A stretch of DNA of 64,000 nt from the NCBI RefSeq assembly GCF_000227115.2, contig NC_016486.1, positions 310,001-374,000 of the forward strand, written 5' to 3'. Every line of letters starts with the position of its first letter. Position 1 is the first letter of the stretch. This DNA comes from Naumovozyma dairenensis CBS 421. Its lineage: Eukaryota; Ascomycota; Saccharomycetes; Saccharomycetales; Saccharomycetaceae. Of this stretch, positions 62,741-64,000 are shown piece after piece. The notes below the pieces were generated by a model. The model had not been told where the DNA came from and ran no database searches. It was given only the letters and a program-made list of their open reading frames with translations. The position numbers were made by a program, and so were the translations under genes.

Positions 62741-62964
62741 GGTTGGTAGAGTATCAACTGAATTGCGTATGAGAGAACAAACCATTAGCCGTGTTCGCCC
62801 ACATAAAAAGGTTGGGAATCATCGAGTACAAACAACTCACAAAAGCTTAACCAACCATAGCAGCACTTTGAAAGACAATGCTATTCCTCATGCCCATGTG
62901 ACCAAAAGATGCCAACTTCCAGCATGCGTATTATCATACCATATCAACTCAAAGTTTTAGTTAT

Positions 62965-63135
62965 AGGTGCATAGTTAATCAACAAACACTTTTAAACACA
63001 CATCTTTTCTCGAGACGAAGCGCGCCGTAAGTAAGATGAATAGTAGTGGTGTACGGAGTTCAATTAGCCGTAACGACTGACCGTTTGGCTTACACCAGAT
63101 AGACTATTAAGCTAGGTCTAACATATTCCACCATC
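62965..63135 (+). repeat. LTR-like segment in plus orientation
   Basis: Inverted, imperfect match to 60925-61085, sharing CTCGAG, GGCGCGC and GTGGTGTACGGAG (a Rap1-like site at 63048-63059 on the minus strand). TATA-like ATATAAATATAAATAG follows at about 63138. It has the right position and strand to be the 3' LTR of the element that left the integrase relic; the full LTR boundary, perhaps to about 63240, cannot be fixed. Confidence 0.5.
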
Positions 63136-63240
63136 GATATAAATATAAATAGACCCTAACTCAAGGTGTCTATTGCCGTTTGTCCTGTTATTATTTTTAT
63201 ATTATTATTTTTTATCTATATTTTGTTTTATCATTTACCC

Positions 63241-64000
63241 TTAGGAAACCGATATCTTTTTCACAAATCAAAAAGTAGATATGTAGGGTTGATTTACTTG
63301 CTCTAAACCATACCTAAATTAACAGCCTTAAGGATGGGGCAGTAGAAGCTGAATACTAGTTATATGCTAATCAAGTATAAAGAGGGTCCTAATAAAGTGC
63401 CTTACTAGCATAATGCGACAATAGCTTTACCCGCATATGCGACACACCGAGCTTGACGATCCTTTCAAGAACTTCTAATAAGAACTTTGCAGCTGAAGCT
63501 ACTTCAGAGAACGTTACCAATCTTAGAATCCTCTAGGTATTCACCATATCACATTATTACCCTTGCTGCTTATTATATAACCGAACATATAATAGTAGAC
63601 TTATATATTTTATACCTCGAATAGGTTTCCATCGAGAAACCATGGAAACTGTTAATGTTTCCAAACGTATATAAAGGACAGATCTTGAACGTTTGACAAT
63701 AGCTTCATGTACAATAGTTAGATATAGTTTTTAATAGAATTAAAAAGAAACAAGGATAACTCCACATTAAACAAAGGTAGTGACGTGGACTTTGAAGATT
63801 AGACTTTACTACCCGTTGATGATGTCGCGAATATTAGATATCCGTGGTAGAGGTCGTGGATGGTATATCGTCAGATCAAAGAGGATTCATAGCCTGTGTT
63901 TAGTTAGACTAACAAGGAGTAGGATCGAGATCTTCAGTACGGCGTTATCCTATTAGATAGTGTAACCGCTCGGAACCATCCAATTTTTGATATCGTGTGT
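63241..64000. other. Right end of the window, no gene recognised
   Basis: 760 bp with no open frame above 60 codons. A 45-codon frame at about 63820-63957 includes RGRGRGW but resembles no known protein. It could be retroelement leader or ordinary intergenic DNA. Confidence 0.35.

Overview
This is a budding-yeast nuclear chromosome segment. It is AT-rich, genes are compact and mostly intronless, and the few introns carry GTATGT and TACTAAC signals. Nearly every protein reads as a close homologue of a Saccharomyces cerevisiae gene. Gene order is a mosaic of several S. cerevisiae blocks, as expected of another post-whole-genome-duplication member of the Saccharomycetaceae (Naumovozyma or Kazachstania type). 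The species itself cannot be fixed from the sequence alone.

Region 1 (1-9171) matches the PDR11-TIR3-DOT5 neighbourhood. It holds a sterol-importer ABC transporter cut by the window edge, two tandem TIR3-like hypoxic cell-wall mannoproteins, and the nuclear thiol peroxidase DOT5. Region 2 (9521-31662) follows the YMR079W-YMR070W order: SEC14 (with a 9-nt first exon), CTF18, PDS5, RCO1, SDD2, IRC21, ABF2, TVP18 and MOT3. The exceptions are the absence of VPS20 and two near-identical arms of an unknown 1.45-1.56 kb element, placed as an inverted repeat around PDS5.

Region 3 is a 4.4 kb gene-free stretch upstream of MOT3, followed by an unrecognised 311-codon gene at 36035. Region 4 (38020-46432) resembles the YHL003C-YHR004C block: NEM1, LEU5, RPL14 (intron; tandem Rap1 sites), OSH7 and LAG1. 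RPL14 and OSH7 are rearranged relative to S. cerevisiae, and QCR10, TCD1 and HSE1 are missing from their usual places. Region 5 (46926-49557) holds ANY1, ADI1 and a tRNA-Thr(AGT). Region 6 (49826-58139) holds YAP5, VLD1, RPR2, PRE6 (with an Rpn4/PACE site), POP5 and PRP45.

Region 7 (58140-64000) has no intact gene. It holds a frameshifted Ty1/copia integrase relic lying between two oppositely oriented LTR-like segments, with several Rap1-like sites nearby.

Functional groupings visible here are anaerobic sterol uptake and wall remodelling (PDR11 with TIR3), sister-chromatid cohesion (CTF18 and PDS5, the latter with a striking MluI-box hairpin in its promoter), phosphoinositide/sterol/ceramide lipid traffic (SEC14, OSH7, LAG1, NEM1, ANY1), and RNase P/MRP (RPR2, POP5). 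The observations most worth following up are the inverted repeat around PDS5, the MluI-box hairpin, the large gene-free zone with the orphan gene, and the retroelement graveyard with Rap1-like sites.
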